64,000 nucleotides of DNA from Galdieria yellowstonensis (taxonomy: Eukaryota > Rhodophyta > Bangiophyceae > Galdieriales > Galdieriaceae), in contig JANCYU010000022.1 in assembly GCA_026122205.1 (NCBI GenBank), positions 186,001 to 250,000 on the forward strand. Reading direction: 5' to 3'. The stretch's first letter is position 1; every line of letters begins with the position of its first letter. Shown here piece by piece: positions 23,501 through 33,582 of this stretch. The position numbers and the translations under genes were made by a program. The notes beneath the pieces are model-generated. The model had not been told where the DNA came from, made no database searches, and was given only the letters and a program-made list of their open reading frames with translations.

Positions 23501-26500
23501 TGGCTATTGACACCAAGTGAAGCTTTGCATTCTGACGATGTCGATTCTTGGGATATTCCGGCAGCACTGGAAAATGCGCACCCTCAAGTTGCGTTTGCAT
23601 TATTGAAACATGTGTATGTGGCAGGTAGAAAGATGAAAGCCTTTTCTTATCTCAAGCAATTGGCAACTCGTTATTCACCGGGATCGAGACAAGAGGAACA
23701 ATCGCAACCGCAATCCTCAGAAGAAGCAGAAGAAGAAGATCATCATCTGGCAGCTCGTCTTTATCTCAAACTTGCAAAATGGGGCAGAAACTTGCAAGAT
23801 GAAATGACACCTCTAGTAACACATCATACTACGAGTCGTAGTGGTCCATCATCCTCGTCCGTCACCGAGTTTTTTGATTCCGACGAGTCGAGTAGTAGTA
23901 ATAATAGTGTGAGTGGCTTGGAAGAAGCGGAAACAACATCTAGTGGCAAACAATCGATTCCAAGTATGATATCTGCAGAGTCTATTCTTTCTTATGCCAA
24001 GAAAGCAACCGAACTAAGTCCTCATTGGTATAAAACATGGCATGTGTGGGCGTCTCTCAATGCCGAGTTGGTTTCTTCTTCGGAAGATGCACAAGGAAAG
24101 CGAAAGAATAAGAGTATGATGGAATTGGGAAGAAGAGGAATATCTTCTCATCTTCGTTTTTCATCTTTTCGGGAAGAACCCCAACAGCTGGTTATTCAAG
24201 CAATCGATGGATTCTTTCGAACTTTGGCGCTTTGTTCCGAAACAGCAATTCGTTTACAAGACATTCTTCGTTTGTTAACGCTGTGGTTCCGTTATGGAGG
24301 AGTGACTCAAGTCAATGCTTCCATCAATGCAGGTATTGCAGCAGCAGAAGTAGATTTGTGGTTGGATGTCATTCCTCAACTGTTTGCAAGACTCCACTCT
24401 CCTAATCAATCTGTTCGGTCTACGGTTCGTTCTCTTTTGGTTCGTATCGGTCGTGCTCATCCACAAGCATTGGTATATCCATTGCACGTTGCAGCAAAAT
24501 CTACGAATAAAGTTCGTCGAGAAGCAGCGGAAGAAGTTCTCAACGCACTAAGACTGCATTCATCTACTTTGGTGGAACAAGCAGAAACTGTATCTCGAGA
24601 ATTGGTGCGAGTTGCTATTCTTTGGCATGAAATGTGGCACGAAGGTTTAGAAGAAGCCAGTCGTTTGTATTTTGGAGAACATAATGTCGAAGGCATGTTG
24701 GAAGTATTGGAACCTTTACATGCCATGCTAGAAACAGGACCAGAAACTGCAAGAGAAGCAGCTTTTATGAAGGAATTTGGAAGAGACTTGGCAGAAGCTG
24801 CAGAATGGTGCCGACGTTTTAAAGCAAGTGGTAGAGAATCCGATATGAACCAAGCTTGGGATTTGTATTATCACGTGTTTCGAAGAATCAATAAGCAACT
24901 TCCTTCCATGACGACGTTGGATCTTGCCCACGTCTCTCCCAAGTTGTTGCGTGCAAACAACTTGGAGTTGGCTATTCCTGGCACCTATTCTCCCAGCTTT
25001 GAGAACAATCAAGTTTCTATTGTACGAATAGCTGGCTTTTGTCCTACCGTACAAGTTATCAACTCCAAACAGCGACCAAGAAGATTGATTATTTATGGAA
25101 GTGATGGAAGAGAACATACCTTTTTATTAAAAGGACACGAAGACTTGAGACAAGATGAGCGAGTGATGCAGTTGTTTGGTTTGGTCAATGAATTGCTTTC
25201 TCACAATGCTTCGACCAACTCGAAAGCGCTGATGATTAAGCGATTTTCTGTAGTTCCTTTGAGTCCGAATACTGGTTTGATTGGTTGGGTTCCTGGTTGT
25301 GATACCTTGCATAGTTTGATAAGAGAGTTTCGAGAACAAAGGAAGATTCTATTGAATGTGGAGCATCGATTGATGTTACAAATGGCACCTGATTATGACA
25401 ATTTGACGCTGATACAAAAAGTGGAAGTATTTGAATACGCTTTATCCAATACGACGGGAGCCGACCTCAGCCGCGTGCTTTGGTTGAAGAGTAGAAACTC
25501 CGAAATGTGGTTGGACAAGCGAACCACGTATACTCGTTCCTTGGCAACCATGTCGATGGTTGGTTATGTTTTGGGTTTAGGAGATCGCCACCCTAGCAAT
25601 CTCATGTTGGAAAGAAATACGGGGCGCATTATCCACATCGATTTTGGAGATTGTTTCGAGGTTGCCATGTTGAGAGAAAAGTTTCCGGAGAAGATTCCGT
25701 TTCGATTGACCCGTATGTTGGTCAATGCGATGGAAGTTTGTGGGATTGAAGGTTACTTTCGTCATACTTGTGAAAGCGTGATGAGCGTTCTTCGAGATAA
25801 TAAGGATTCTTTGATGGCGATGTTGGAGGCGTTTGTACATGATCCTTTGATCAATTGGCGGTTGTTGGGGACTGCGGAAGATATTATTGTGGGACGTCAT
25901 GTAGGTGAGAATGAAGAAGAACAACAACAACAGGAGGCTCCTCTTGCTCCTCATGATGGTGGAGGAGGAGGAGGAAAAGCCAATGTGGCAGCAACGACGA
26001 GGAGTCGACCCAAGACGAAAACACTTGCATTTTCCATCCACGTCGATCATCCCATTCACCACAACCACAACGATGCTCATTTCCTTTCTACTAGCAAACA
26101 CTTGTTACAAGGTCCTCAAGGGTTGAGTTTATCGGATATTGCGCGGTTACAAGGAGGAGGAGAAAATAGACGACAAGATACCAACGACACGGACACGTGG
26201 AATACGAATCACAACAGTATAGCGACGAGTTGGCGACGTAGTGTGTCTCTTCGTCCAGGAGAAACTCCGGTAGAAATTCGTCACAGAGATATGGAACGTT
26301 GCCAAGGTTCGGAAGCTATTGAACATATGAATCAAGCAGTGAACCGACGAGCATTGGCGGTTATTCGTCGAGTTCACAATAAATTGACGGGAAGAGACTT
26401 TGATGCAAGTAACTATCACAACAACAATAATAACAATGGAGGAGGAGGAGTAGCCAGTCAAGTGGATCGATTAATTCGGGAAGCGATGAAAGTGGAAAAT

Positions 26501-26539
26501 TTATGTCAATGTTATATCGGCTGGTGTGCCTTTTGGTAA
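17560..26539 (+). CDS. TOR: Target of rapamycin (TOR) serine/threonine kinase
   Basis: Exons 17560-17633, 17676-19026, 19080-21360 and 21417-26539 total exactly 2943 codons (2942 aa, longer than human mTOR). HEAT repeats fill the first about 1300 residues. A Ser-rich linker sits near 21950-22110, then the FAT domain (about 22150-24560). The FRB domain (ILWHEMWHEGLEEASRLYFG to QAWDLYYHVF, 24617-24890) retains the Ser and aromatic residues that contact FKBP12-rapamycin. The kinase follows (IYGSDGREHTFLLKGHEDLR; catalytic GDRHPSN at about 25579; metal-binding HIDFGD at about 25630). Between kinase and FATC lies an insert of about 160 residues with runs of Gln, Gly and Asn. The FATC end (CQCYIGWCAFW) is intact. 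TOR couples nutrients to growth. Its stop lies 27 bp before the next start. Confidence 0.98.
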
Positions 26540-26566
26540 CGCTTGGTGGGACACCAAAACCAGAGT

Positions 26567-27241
26567 ATGTCAATTAGTGGGAAAAAAAGTATTCTCCTAC
26601 CGAACCATCTCAATGTGGAGAAACCACCCTGTTGTCCATCGTTGAAAACGATATGTCTCCACTGGATTGCTCGAAATACTGCACGCGTAGGTGAACTGGG
26701 GGATGTACCGGATGAGTTGATGTACAAAGTTGGTTGTTTATGTGGAGCAAAAGACTTGGCAAGACTGGAAGACAACAACCCTGGAAGAGAAGCAGTGTTT
26801 GAAGCACTGTGGGCAGCGTTGTTGAAGCGAGATTTTAGTAGGGAAGAAGGGAATGAAAGCCATCACCACCACCACCATGTGGCAAGTAGTAGTCGTGAGA
26901 GGTATCAAGAAGAAGATGAGAAACGCAAGCGGTGTTTATATTTGGCAAGAGCAAAGTTGGAAGAACGATATGAGTTGGCAACTTTGGAGAAGCAACAACA
27001 TCGGGTGGCAACGATGCGGATGAGTCGCACTAGTAGAAACCACGGTGGACCTTGCAACTATGCAACGAATAACAACAACAACAACACGCTTCGTCGGAAA
27101 AAAAGTGGTATGCATAATAATAGTTTGCTAGGAAGAAGGAAGAAAAGCAATATTCTTGAAAAACTCAAGTGGGAAGCTCGCCACCAACTACTTTATTCAC
27201 GGGTAGCTGCTGCTGCTCGTTACAAAAATAAAGTATCCTAG
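26567..27241 (+). CDS. Elongin-A-like protein
   Basis: A single exon of 224 aa. Residues 20-90 match the Elongin A family pattern: a Leu-Cys helix (SLKTICLHWIARN), then a Gly-Asp-x-Pro segment (ELGDVPDELM), an LxRLExxNP element (DLARLEDNNPGR) and a Trp-containing helix ending in RDF. In animals this region forms a BC-box/F-box-like module linking elongins B/C to RNA polymerase II or ubiquitin ligase. The rest is basic with simple repeats, including a run of six His near 26864 and six Asn near 27070, and a Lys/Arg-rich tail. The first true ATG is 26567. The gene begins 27 bp after the TOR stop and ends flush against the PPIL1 stop. Confidence 0.7.
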   Translation: MSISGKKSILLPNHLNVEKPPCCPSLKTICLHWIARNTARVGELGDVPDELMYKVGCLCGAKDLARLEDNNPGREAVFEALWAALLKRDFSREEGNESHHHHHHVASSSRERYQEEDEKRKRCLYLARAKLEERYELATLEKQQHRVATMRMSRTSRNHGGPCNYATNNNNNNTLRRKKSGMHNNSLLGRRKKSNILEKLKWEARHQLLYSRVAAAARYKNKVS

Positions 27242-27982
27242 TTAGTGCTCGACGGGATAAGCTTTGAGTATTTTGACGGTTTGTAGTGGGCGGTCATAAC
27301 TATCGGTTTCCACGTTGCCTATTCTTTTCAATACATGTATACCTCGTTTCACTCGACCAAATATGGTGTGTTTTCCTTGGCATCCAATAAGTAGATGTGG
27401 TGGATGTGTTTCTTTCTACTTACCATCCAAGTTGGGTGTAGGTGCCAACGTTAGAAAAAACTGACTCGCGTTGGTGTTGGGACCAGCGTTTGCCATGGAT
27501 AAGATACCTGCACCGGTGTGTCGCAACTCGTCCGTAATCTCATCTTCAAATACGTCCCCGTATATAGACTACCAGCCTAGTCAACACATTCAAGAAAGAG
27601 AAAGTTGTCCTTACCGTTCCTCCTCGACCGGTACCAGTCGGATCCCCTCCTTGTACAATAAAGTCGTGAACTATGCGGTGGAATACAACGTCGTCATAAT
27701 ATTGTCTTTGTGCAAGTTGTGCAAAGTTGTAGCAAGTTTTGGGTGCGCTAATACAAGAATAGGGTAAGTAGGTGGTGTATGGACTGGTATTATTACCTAC
27801 TGTTTCCAATAGAGTTCAAGTAGCAATGTACCCAAGTTGGTTTCTAGTTGTACCCACGGAGGACAAGCGTGAGGAGAGTCTTGTTGTGCTGCAGGCGTTG
27901 TTGTTGTGGTTTGGGAGATAAACGACACTCGTGAAGACGACGTCGTTGGTGGTGATGGACGATCCTTTTCCGCAAGACGCAT
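27242..27982 (-). CDS. PPIL1: PPIL1-type cyclophilin (spliceosomal)
   Basis: At least four exons encode a full PPIL1-like cyclophilin: VQLETNLGTLLLELYW, APKTCYNFAQLA, FHRIVHDFIVQGGDPTGTGR, SIYGDVFEDE, GAGILSMANAGPNTNASQFF, LDGKHTIFGRV and a C-terminus ending KILKAYP. The catalytic Arg (FHR) and Gln (VQGG) are retained, unlike in the SR-cyclophilin at 9481. PPIL1 is a peptidyl-prolyl isomerase bound to SKIP in the activated spliceosome. A Thr/Ser-rich extension of about 45 residues precedes the domain when ATG 27982 is used. The last intron lies at about 27369-27416. Its start is 26 bp from the stop of the gene upstream, and its stop directly abuts that of the convergent elongin-A-like gene. 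Confidence 0.9.
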
Positions 27983-28008
27983 TTCTTCACCTTTCCCATC
28001 GGAAGGTT

Positions 28009-28730
28009 TTATGAGGCAACATGAAAAGATGCATATTCCGCTTTCCATTTTCTCAACACATCCATCAAACTAGTCAAACTAGCTTGCGAATGCACTCTCA
28101 ACTTGTCATCATACACACGAATATATACTTGCGCTTGAAACGCACTAGTAAATAGGTTGGGATTGCACTCCATGTGGATGAATAAGCCATCGCGTTGACA
28201 ATAGTATTCGAATACTGGTTGCACCTCGTGCTTCTTTCTCTGCGCTATGGCTTCAGCAGCTTGACGAAACGATAACACCAACTGATTCAGTTTTTCCACC
28301 AACTGCAACATGTCGGCATACGAAAACATAAACGTTAACTGGGTGTCGTCTTGTAAGGGAATGGTGAGTGGCTTGAGAACCATAGCCGATACATGGTTAC
28401 GGAGGTCATTATCACTGCTTCCATTGTCATCGTAAGAGTTGGTACCTGATGCTTGGAGTAAGCAAGAATGGAAAGACTCGCGATAAAAGGACAGAAATTA
28501 CCTTGCGAACTACATAGTGTAAAATAACGTACAACAACAGCAACTTGGGGACGCCTAATAGTAGTAGTCAACTTGGACAACTGTCATATATTGTATGGAA
28601 CAAGGGTACAAAAACGACAAGATATACTTGCCTTTGGTCTCTGATGGAAACAAGTTGTACCAAACAAGAGTCGTTGCTTGGATGTTGGATAACTAGTAAC
28701 TTGAATAAAAGACAAGGAATGGTGACTCAT
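28009..28730 (-). CDS. unidentified protein, start uncertain
   Basis: The last exon (about 28009-28436) is clearly coding, with a hydrophobic-helical pattern (FMFSYADMLQLVEKLNQLVL, then EYYCQRDGLFIHMECNP). It joins in frame through a roughly 57-nt intron to an exon reading RRPQVAVVVRYFTLCSSQG. Upstream, two models compete. One begins at ATG 28730 and needs a GC donor (AAG/GCAAGT) to stay in frame. The other uses the ordinary GT two codons further on, reads LLVIQHPSNDSCLVQLV, and lacks a visible start. Total length is about 210 aa. No domain is recognised; an acidic Asn/Asp/Ser linker (SYDDNGSSDND) separates the two halves. It lies in tandem between isopropylmalate dehydratase and PPIL1. Confidence 0.5.
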
Positions 28731-28809
28731 CCTAGAATGACAAGAAGAAGAAGAAGAGGAGATCGTTGGTCCACCTCTAAGCAATGCCCAATTCTCTCTA
28801 TTCCTTTAT

Positions 28810-30468
28810 TCAAGATGCACTGTCCACAAGTGAATATGCACTACGATGTTCTTTACTAAAATCATAAACTTGGCGGGGATCAGTGACATATCCTGTTAAT
28901 GCCGTTGCAGCTGCAGTATATGGAGATGCGAGATATACTTGGCCATCTTTCGAACCCATACGACCAGGAAAGTTTCTATTCGTAGTCGATACACATACCA
29001 AAGGCTCGTTAATACGTGCAAATGTATCTTTCGGACCACCTAAACATGCAGCACATGAAGGAGGTGCAGGTCCAATACATCCGGCGTCTTGAAATATTTG
29101 CACCAATGTCCGTCCTCCGATGGAAAGACGATGGATGTCATCATATACTTGTCTGGTTGCAGGAACTAGAAATGTGGGAATCTTCACTGTTCTGTCCTTT
29201 AATATCCTTGCAGCAGCTATAAAGTCTTCCGTCTTTCCTCCAGTACACGAACCAATATATACTCGATCTACTTTGACGTTGCTGCAGTTCTTTGCAAGGT
29301 CTCGATTGTCTGGGGAATGAGGTTTTGCTACTACTGGCTCCAATTGATGCGTGATATATTCTCTATTGGAATAGAAGCTGGCGTTGGAATCTGTTTGGAA
29401 CACTTCATAGGGACGTTGCGTCTTATTTTCGAGATATTGACGTGTTGTTGCGTCGCAAGGAATGACAGCATTCTTTCCTCCAGCCTCGATAGCCATATTG
29501 CACAGTGTCTGACGTTCCTCCATGGACAGTTGAGATATCACATCTCCAGAAAATTCCAACGTACGATAAGTGGCACCAGAAACAGAAATATCTCCAATCA
29601 CTTGAAGTATCAAATCTTTTGCTAGAAGATAATCTGGCATATCCCCATGAAACACAAACTTCATAGTGGCTGGTACCTTTATGAGAAGTTTTCCTGTACC
29701 CAGAATAAACCCAGCGTCCGTGTTTCCAATTCCTGTGGCAAACATTCCAAAGGCTCCAGCGTTGCAAGTATGGGAGTCGGTTCCAAACAATACTTCTCCT
29801 GGTCTGGTATGTCCTTCTTGGGCCAAAGCGATGTGACATACACCTTTGTAGTCTGGATTTTTTAAAAAGTTTTGTCTGTCAGTAATATCGTAAAAATATT
29901 TGATGTTTTGTTCTCTTGCAAACTGTCGAAGTATATCCACGTTTCTGTTTGCTCTTTCGTCTGCAGTGAAGATGTAGTGGTCTGGAATGATGACTACTTT
30001 TTCAGGGTCCCATACTTTTGCGTTTTCTCCAAACTCTCTTTTAAATATTCCTATTGTTCCTGGACCACAAACGTCATGTGTCATAAGGACGTCCACGTTT
30101 ACCCAAATATTCTCCCCAGGCTTCACAAAAGGTCTATTTGCCGCCTTTGCTAATATTTTTTCTGTTAGTGTCATGGGCTGTTGCACTACGTGGACTGCGG
30201 AGGAAAAAGGACGACTTGTTGTTGCAGGAGAGGCAACGGAGGCAGTTGTGACTAGAGAGTCTTTTCTCTTTCTTTTCGGACAAGTGGAGAATAAACGCTG
30301 TCTTGTGAGCCCTGTAGTAGCAATATTCTGCTTTCTCAACAGCATATTTTGGCTAACCAATAGTTTCCTTGTGAAAAGTATTCCTGAAAACTGGCTTTGT
30401 GAAAAAGCCATCATGCTACTCGAACAAGTTACTTTTGCTTGGGACGAGAGGAGAATGCAGTCGCCCAT
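28810..30468 (-). CDS. 3-isopropylmalate dehydratase large subunit, plastid-type
   Basis: An intronless frame of about 552 aa. It is an aconitase-superfamily [4Fe-4S] enzyme that isomerises 2- to 3-isopropylmalate in leucine synthesis, working with a separate small subunit not seen in this window. It shows DHYIFTADERAN, GEVLFGTDSHTCNAGAFGMF, GTGKLLIKVPATM and YIGSCTGGKTEDF. It also has the paired cluster cysteines of PSCAACLGGPKDT, followed by STTNRNFPGRMG and YLASPYTAAA. These match the plant-type large subunit closely. The first about 105 residues lack family similarity and are rich in Ser, Arg and Thr, typical of an organelle (probably plastid) transit peptide. ATG 30468 is the first; Met codons at 30411-30406 are alternatives. 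Confidence 0.93.
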   Translation of the reverse strand: MGDCILLSSQAKVTCSSSMMAFSQSQFSGILFTRKLLVSQNMLLRKQNIATTGLTRQRLFSTCPKRKRKDSLVTTASVASPATTSRPFSSAVHVVQQPMTLTEKILAKAANRPFVKPGENIWVNVDVLMTHDVCGPGTIGIFKREFGENAKVWDPEKVVIIPDHYIFTADERANRNVDILRQFAREQNIKYFYDITDRQNFLKNPDYKGVCHIALAQEGHTRPGEVLFGTDSHTCNAGAFGMFATGIGNTDAGFILGTGKLLIKVPATMKFVFHGDMPDYLLAKDLILQVIGDISVSGATYRTLEFSGDVISQLSMEERQTLCNMAIEAGGKNAVIPCDATTRQYLENKTQRPYEVFQTDSNASFYSNREYITHQLEPVVAKPHSPDNRDLAKNCSNVKVDRVYIGSCTGGKTEDFIAAARILKDRTVKIPTFLVPATRQVYDDIHRLSIGGRTLVQIFQDAGCIGPAPPSCAACLGGPKDTFARINEPLVCVSTTNRNFPGRMGSKDGQVYLASPYTAAATALTGYVTDPRQVYDFSKEHRSAYSLVDSAS

Positions 30469-30503
30469 GTCCCGATAGAAAAATCCCACGTCGCCAGTTT
30501 CTT

Positions 30504-30776
30504 CTACTCGCCTTTCTTCTGCTGGTTCTCCCTGGGATATTGGTAGTGATGGTTGCTATTTCTTTCTTCTCTCATTGCAAGGAATACAAAGAAGAAGATG
30601 ATGAGATGAACTACACCTAGTGCACAAAAAGTACTCGTATGCACACTATTCCAACCCATGCGTCTCCATAGATAGCTTCCTCCACCTCGTTGAATATAGA
30701 AAAAGGTAAATAAAGGAAGAGTCAGCAAGAAAATAGAAAAGATAATAAAACGTCGAAAAATTTGAGAAGAGTCCAT
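30504..30776 (-). CDS. VMA21: VMA21-like V-ATPase assembly factor
   Basis: A single exon of 90 aa with two transmembrane helices (FIIFSIFLLTLPLFTFFYI and CALGVVHLIIFFFVFLA) joined by a short basic loop. It ends in a charged cytosolic tail. This two-helix layout and the spacing match VMA21, the ER protein that escorts assembly of the V-ATPase membrane sector. A terminal ER-retrieval motif is not obvious (it ends in KKGE, near-dilysine). It diverges from VPS33 over 140 bp. Confidence 0.75.
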   Translation of the reverse strand: MDSSQIFRRFIIFSIFLLTLPLFTFFYIQRGGGSYLWRRMGWNSVHTSTFCALGVVHLIIFFFVFLAMREERNSNHHYQYPRENQQKKGE

Positions 30777-30916
30777 GTGTCAAGTCTTGTCTCTTGTATA
30801 TCTATATATACACGGAGCTATCTATGGATACAACCTTACCAATTCATCCTTGACACACAATACGTCGTGGTTGGGTTGATGCACAAAATCGGCATACGCG
30901 CAACACAAAAGAAACA
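30777..30916. promoter_or_regulatory. short divergent promoter region, VMA21 / VPS33
   Basis: The 140 bp between the two divergent start codons contains a TATATATA-like run near 30800-30810. Both products act in the vacuolar/endolysosomal system, so shared control is possible but unproven. Confidence 0.45.
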
Positions 30917-33521
30917 ATGAATACGTTGAAAGAAAGTTTGGATCTTTATATTTATCTAAAGAATATTGGGCAAAGAAAACTTGCGGAAATATTATCTATA
31001 TTACCTGGACCAAAAATATTGCTTTTTGAACAGGCTTTATATGATCAGCGGTATATGCTCCAACGTACCAAGGTTCTCAGCGTCATTGAAGTATCCACGA
31101 ATAGGTTAGGACTTGCACGAATGTTAGACTTGTGGGCAGACAATACTTTCTTAAAGGAGCACGGTGTTCAGAGTTTTGAAAGTTTGCCAGTCTTTTTGAA
31201 AAGATGGAAACAGATACCGGAAGATTCCTGGTATGAGGCACTTCAGCAAATGTCGGTTAAACAGCTGGTGTTTATTATTCGAACTGGAAGAGTGGATGCT
31301 GCCAAACAGATTATAGACAGTAAGAAGACGTGAAGAGAATATTCCTATGCTTATTTCCACTGGACTTTAGTTATCAATAGACTTTCTTTGAAAAGGAATG
31401 GTGCCAACACAGTTGGGACTGCAAGGGACGAAAGTAATGGTTTTCGTTTCTTGTGTGCTTTGATTCCTCGAAAGAGCTCCGTATTTGAATATTGTTTTGA
31501 ACAAGCTGCTTCCCAAGTAGAGTTTGTAGAGTTGCCGCTGGTGAGTTTTCTCATTGCTACTGCTTCGCGTTGGTTTTCTTATCTTTCAAAATAGGGTTTT
31601 GCAGCTGTCGAAAGGGATCTGTTAACTTTAGATCAGCCTTATAGCTTTAGAGATATGACCATCGATGGCGACTATAGTAGCTTACTTCATTTGGCACAAG
31701 CTCTGATAGAATTGGAGCAAGTGTTGGGATCGTTCAAACATATACGTGGAATAGGACAAAATAGTTGTTTGCTTTCGAAATATTTATCGCGCTATTACAA
31801 TGAAAAGAGAACGAAGACTCCGAGGTGAGATGAAGAGAACTGAGTAGTTTTGTAATACAAGGATTTTCATCGTTGGCTAGGCCTCGAGGTAGAGGAGCTT
31901 CCATCTCCAATCGCTTGCAGGTATTATGTCGTTGGTTGAATATCTTTTTGGTTATGAACAACTGTATTCTTTTCATTATGTGAACAGGAACAATCGAGTG
32001 ATAGTCATTTGTTGATGATTTTATTCGATAGAAGTGTGGACCTCACTACTCCTTTTGTAACTCAGTCCAGTTTTGCGGGGTTATTGGACGAAACCTTTCA
32101 TTTGACAAATACGAGTTTTATATATGAAGTATCGAGTATTGGTTCTTCGAAAGATTCCAGTATCGATGAGTCAAAGAAGGAGACTAGTCGCGATGCACAT
32201 TCGAGTTGTATTGCCCATATTACTCCAAAGGACTCTGTATTTGATCAGTTGAAAGATCGCAATTTTTCGGTAGCAACTGTAAGAACGTTGTCTTTTGTGG
32301 TTGGATACATGTTTTGAAAGGAGAGAGAAAGGAACGACTAGGAATGATGGCTTCCAGTATGCGAGAATTTTATCGTTCAAAGCCTAGTCCGGAGCGTTCA
32401 GAAATGTCCCAAGTTAGTCCTCTGTTTGGTCCACAAAGAAGAAATCATATCTATGCATATTTTAGGTCAAAGATTTTGTAAGAAATCTCACGAATATCAA
32501 AGCAGAACAGGAAGCTGTATCTTTTCATACGGAATTGGCTTGTGAAATTTCAAAGAGAACATTTGAAAGCTATTTATTTAAACAAAAGTATATCTGGTTG
32601 CTCGGTCTCTGTATGTATGTGTATAACTCATGTTTGTTAGGTATCAAATGGAACGACAATTGTTGGAAGCAAACGTGGAAAAAAAGTATGGAATGCTGTT
32701 GTATTCCCTTTGATTCGATAAAGTCTTTCTAGTCATTTGCATTATTTACTTGGCTGCATAGCTCGACAAGAACCTTTGACCCATGTGCTTCGATTGATAT
32801 GTTTGTGGAGTTTGACGAGTACGTGTGTGAGAAAAGCACATGAAAGCGACATACTTATCTTTGTGTTTTAGACGATGGCATTGAAGGAGATACTTGTGAC
32901 CTTTTGATGCGAGAAATATTGTCTACTTATGGAGTGGGCGCTGCTGTATGGATACAAAATTTGGAGTTGGCAGGTCTTCTCGTAAGAGCTAAAGATCCTG
33001 CCATTTTTAGTGCTTTGGGAAAGCGTTTCTCACCACCTAAAGTTCCTACTTGGGCAGTTTGTCGGACTGCTTTTCGGTTGTTGGTTGATTATCAACCAAA
33101 AGGTAGCGACTTTCCTTTAAGTATTATCTCCTTATTCTATCGTGTAATTGTAGATTCCACAGCGGAAGCAGATGAAGCGGAGGCTTTCTCTGGATATATT
33201 CCTCTTTCTGCACGCATTGTTCAAGGAGCTTTGGATGACATGGCATGGAAAAAGTTGTTATCCACTCTTTCTAGTGTGTTTAAAAATGTGCATACTGCGT
33301 TTGAAGAAGACGTATTCCATGAAAGTTATCAAGTCAACTCCGTTTTTGATGCTGTAGTTGTAGTCATTGGAGGAATAACGAGAGCAGAAGCTGCAACGAT
33401 GAAAGCGTTGGCAAATGCCAGTGGAAAGCGCATTTTGATGGTTTCGACGGCAGTGCTGAATGGCAACGGCTGGATCGAAGCGATGTTGGATTCCAGTGAA
33501 GAGTGGCCACTTGTGCCGTAG
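30917..33521 (+). CDS. VPS33: VPS33, Sec1/Munc18-family protein
   Basis: A multi-exon gene with introns near 50 nt (for example 31320-31370). The N-terminal exon carries the SM-protein start (KILLFEQALYDQRYMLQ). The central part has the diagnostic segment LMILFDRSVDLTTPFVTQ, with FAGLLDE and KDRNFSVA. The C-terminus has EILSTYGVGAAVWIQNLELAGLL, the YIPLSARIVQ motif and the closing NGNGWIEAMLDS, in the order of VPS33A/B. VPS33 is the SNARE-binding subunit of HOPS/CORVET that drives fusion at the vacuole or late endosome. Exon joins between about 31800 and 32900 were read only roughly. Confidence 0.9.
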
Positions 33522-33582
33522 TGCGCTCTCTTTCTTGCAGTTTGCGGGTAAATAGATATACAAGCACAAAACTTGGTATTCC

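Noticed and set aside
25577..26101. Long antisense open frame inside TOR
   Set aside because: A shadow of the TOR coding strand; its His/Ser/Arg-rich composition follows from the TOR codons.
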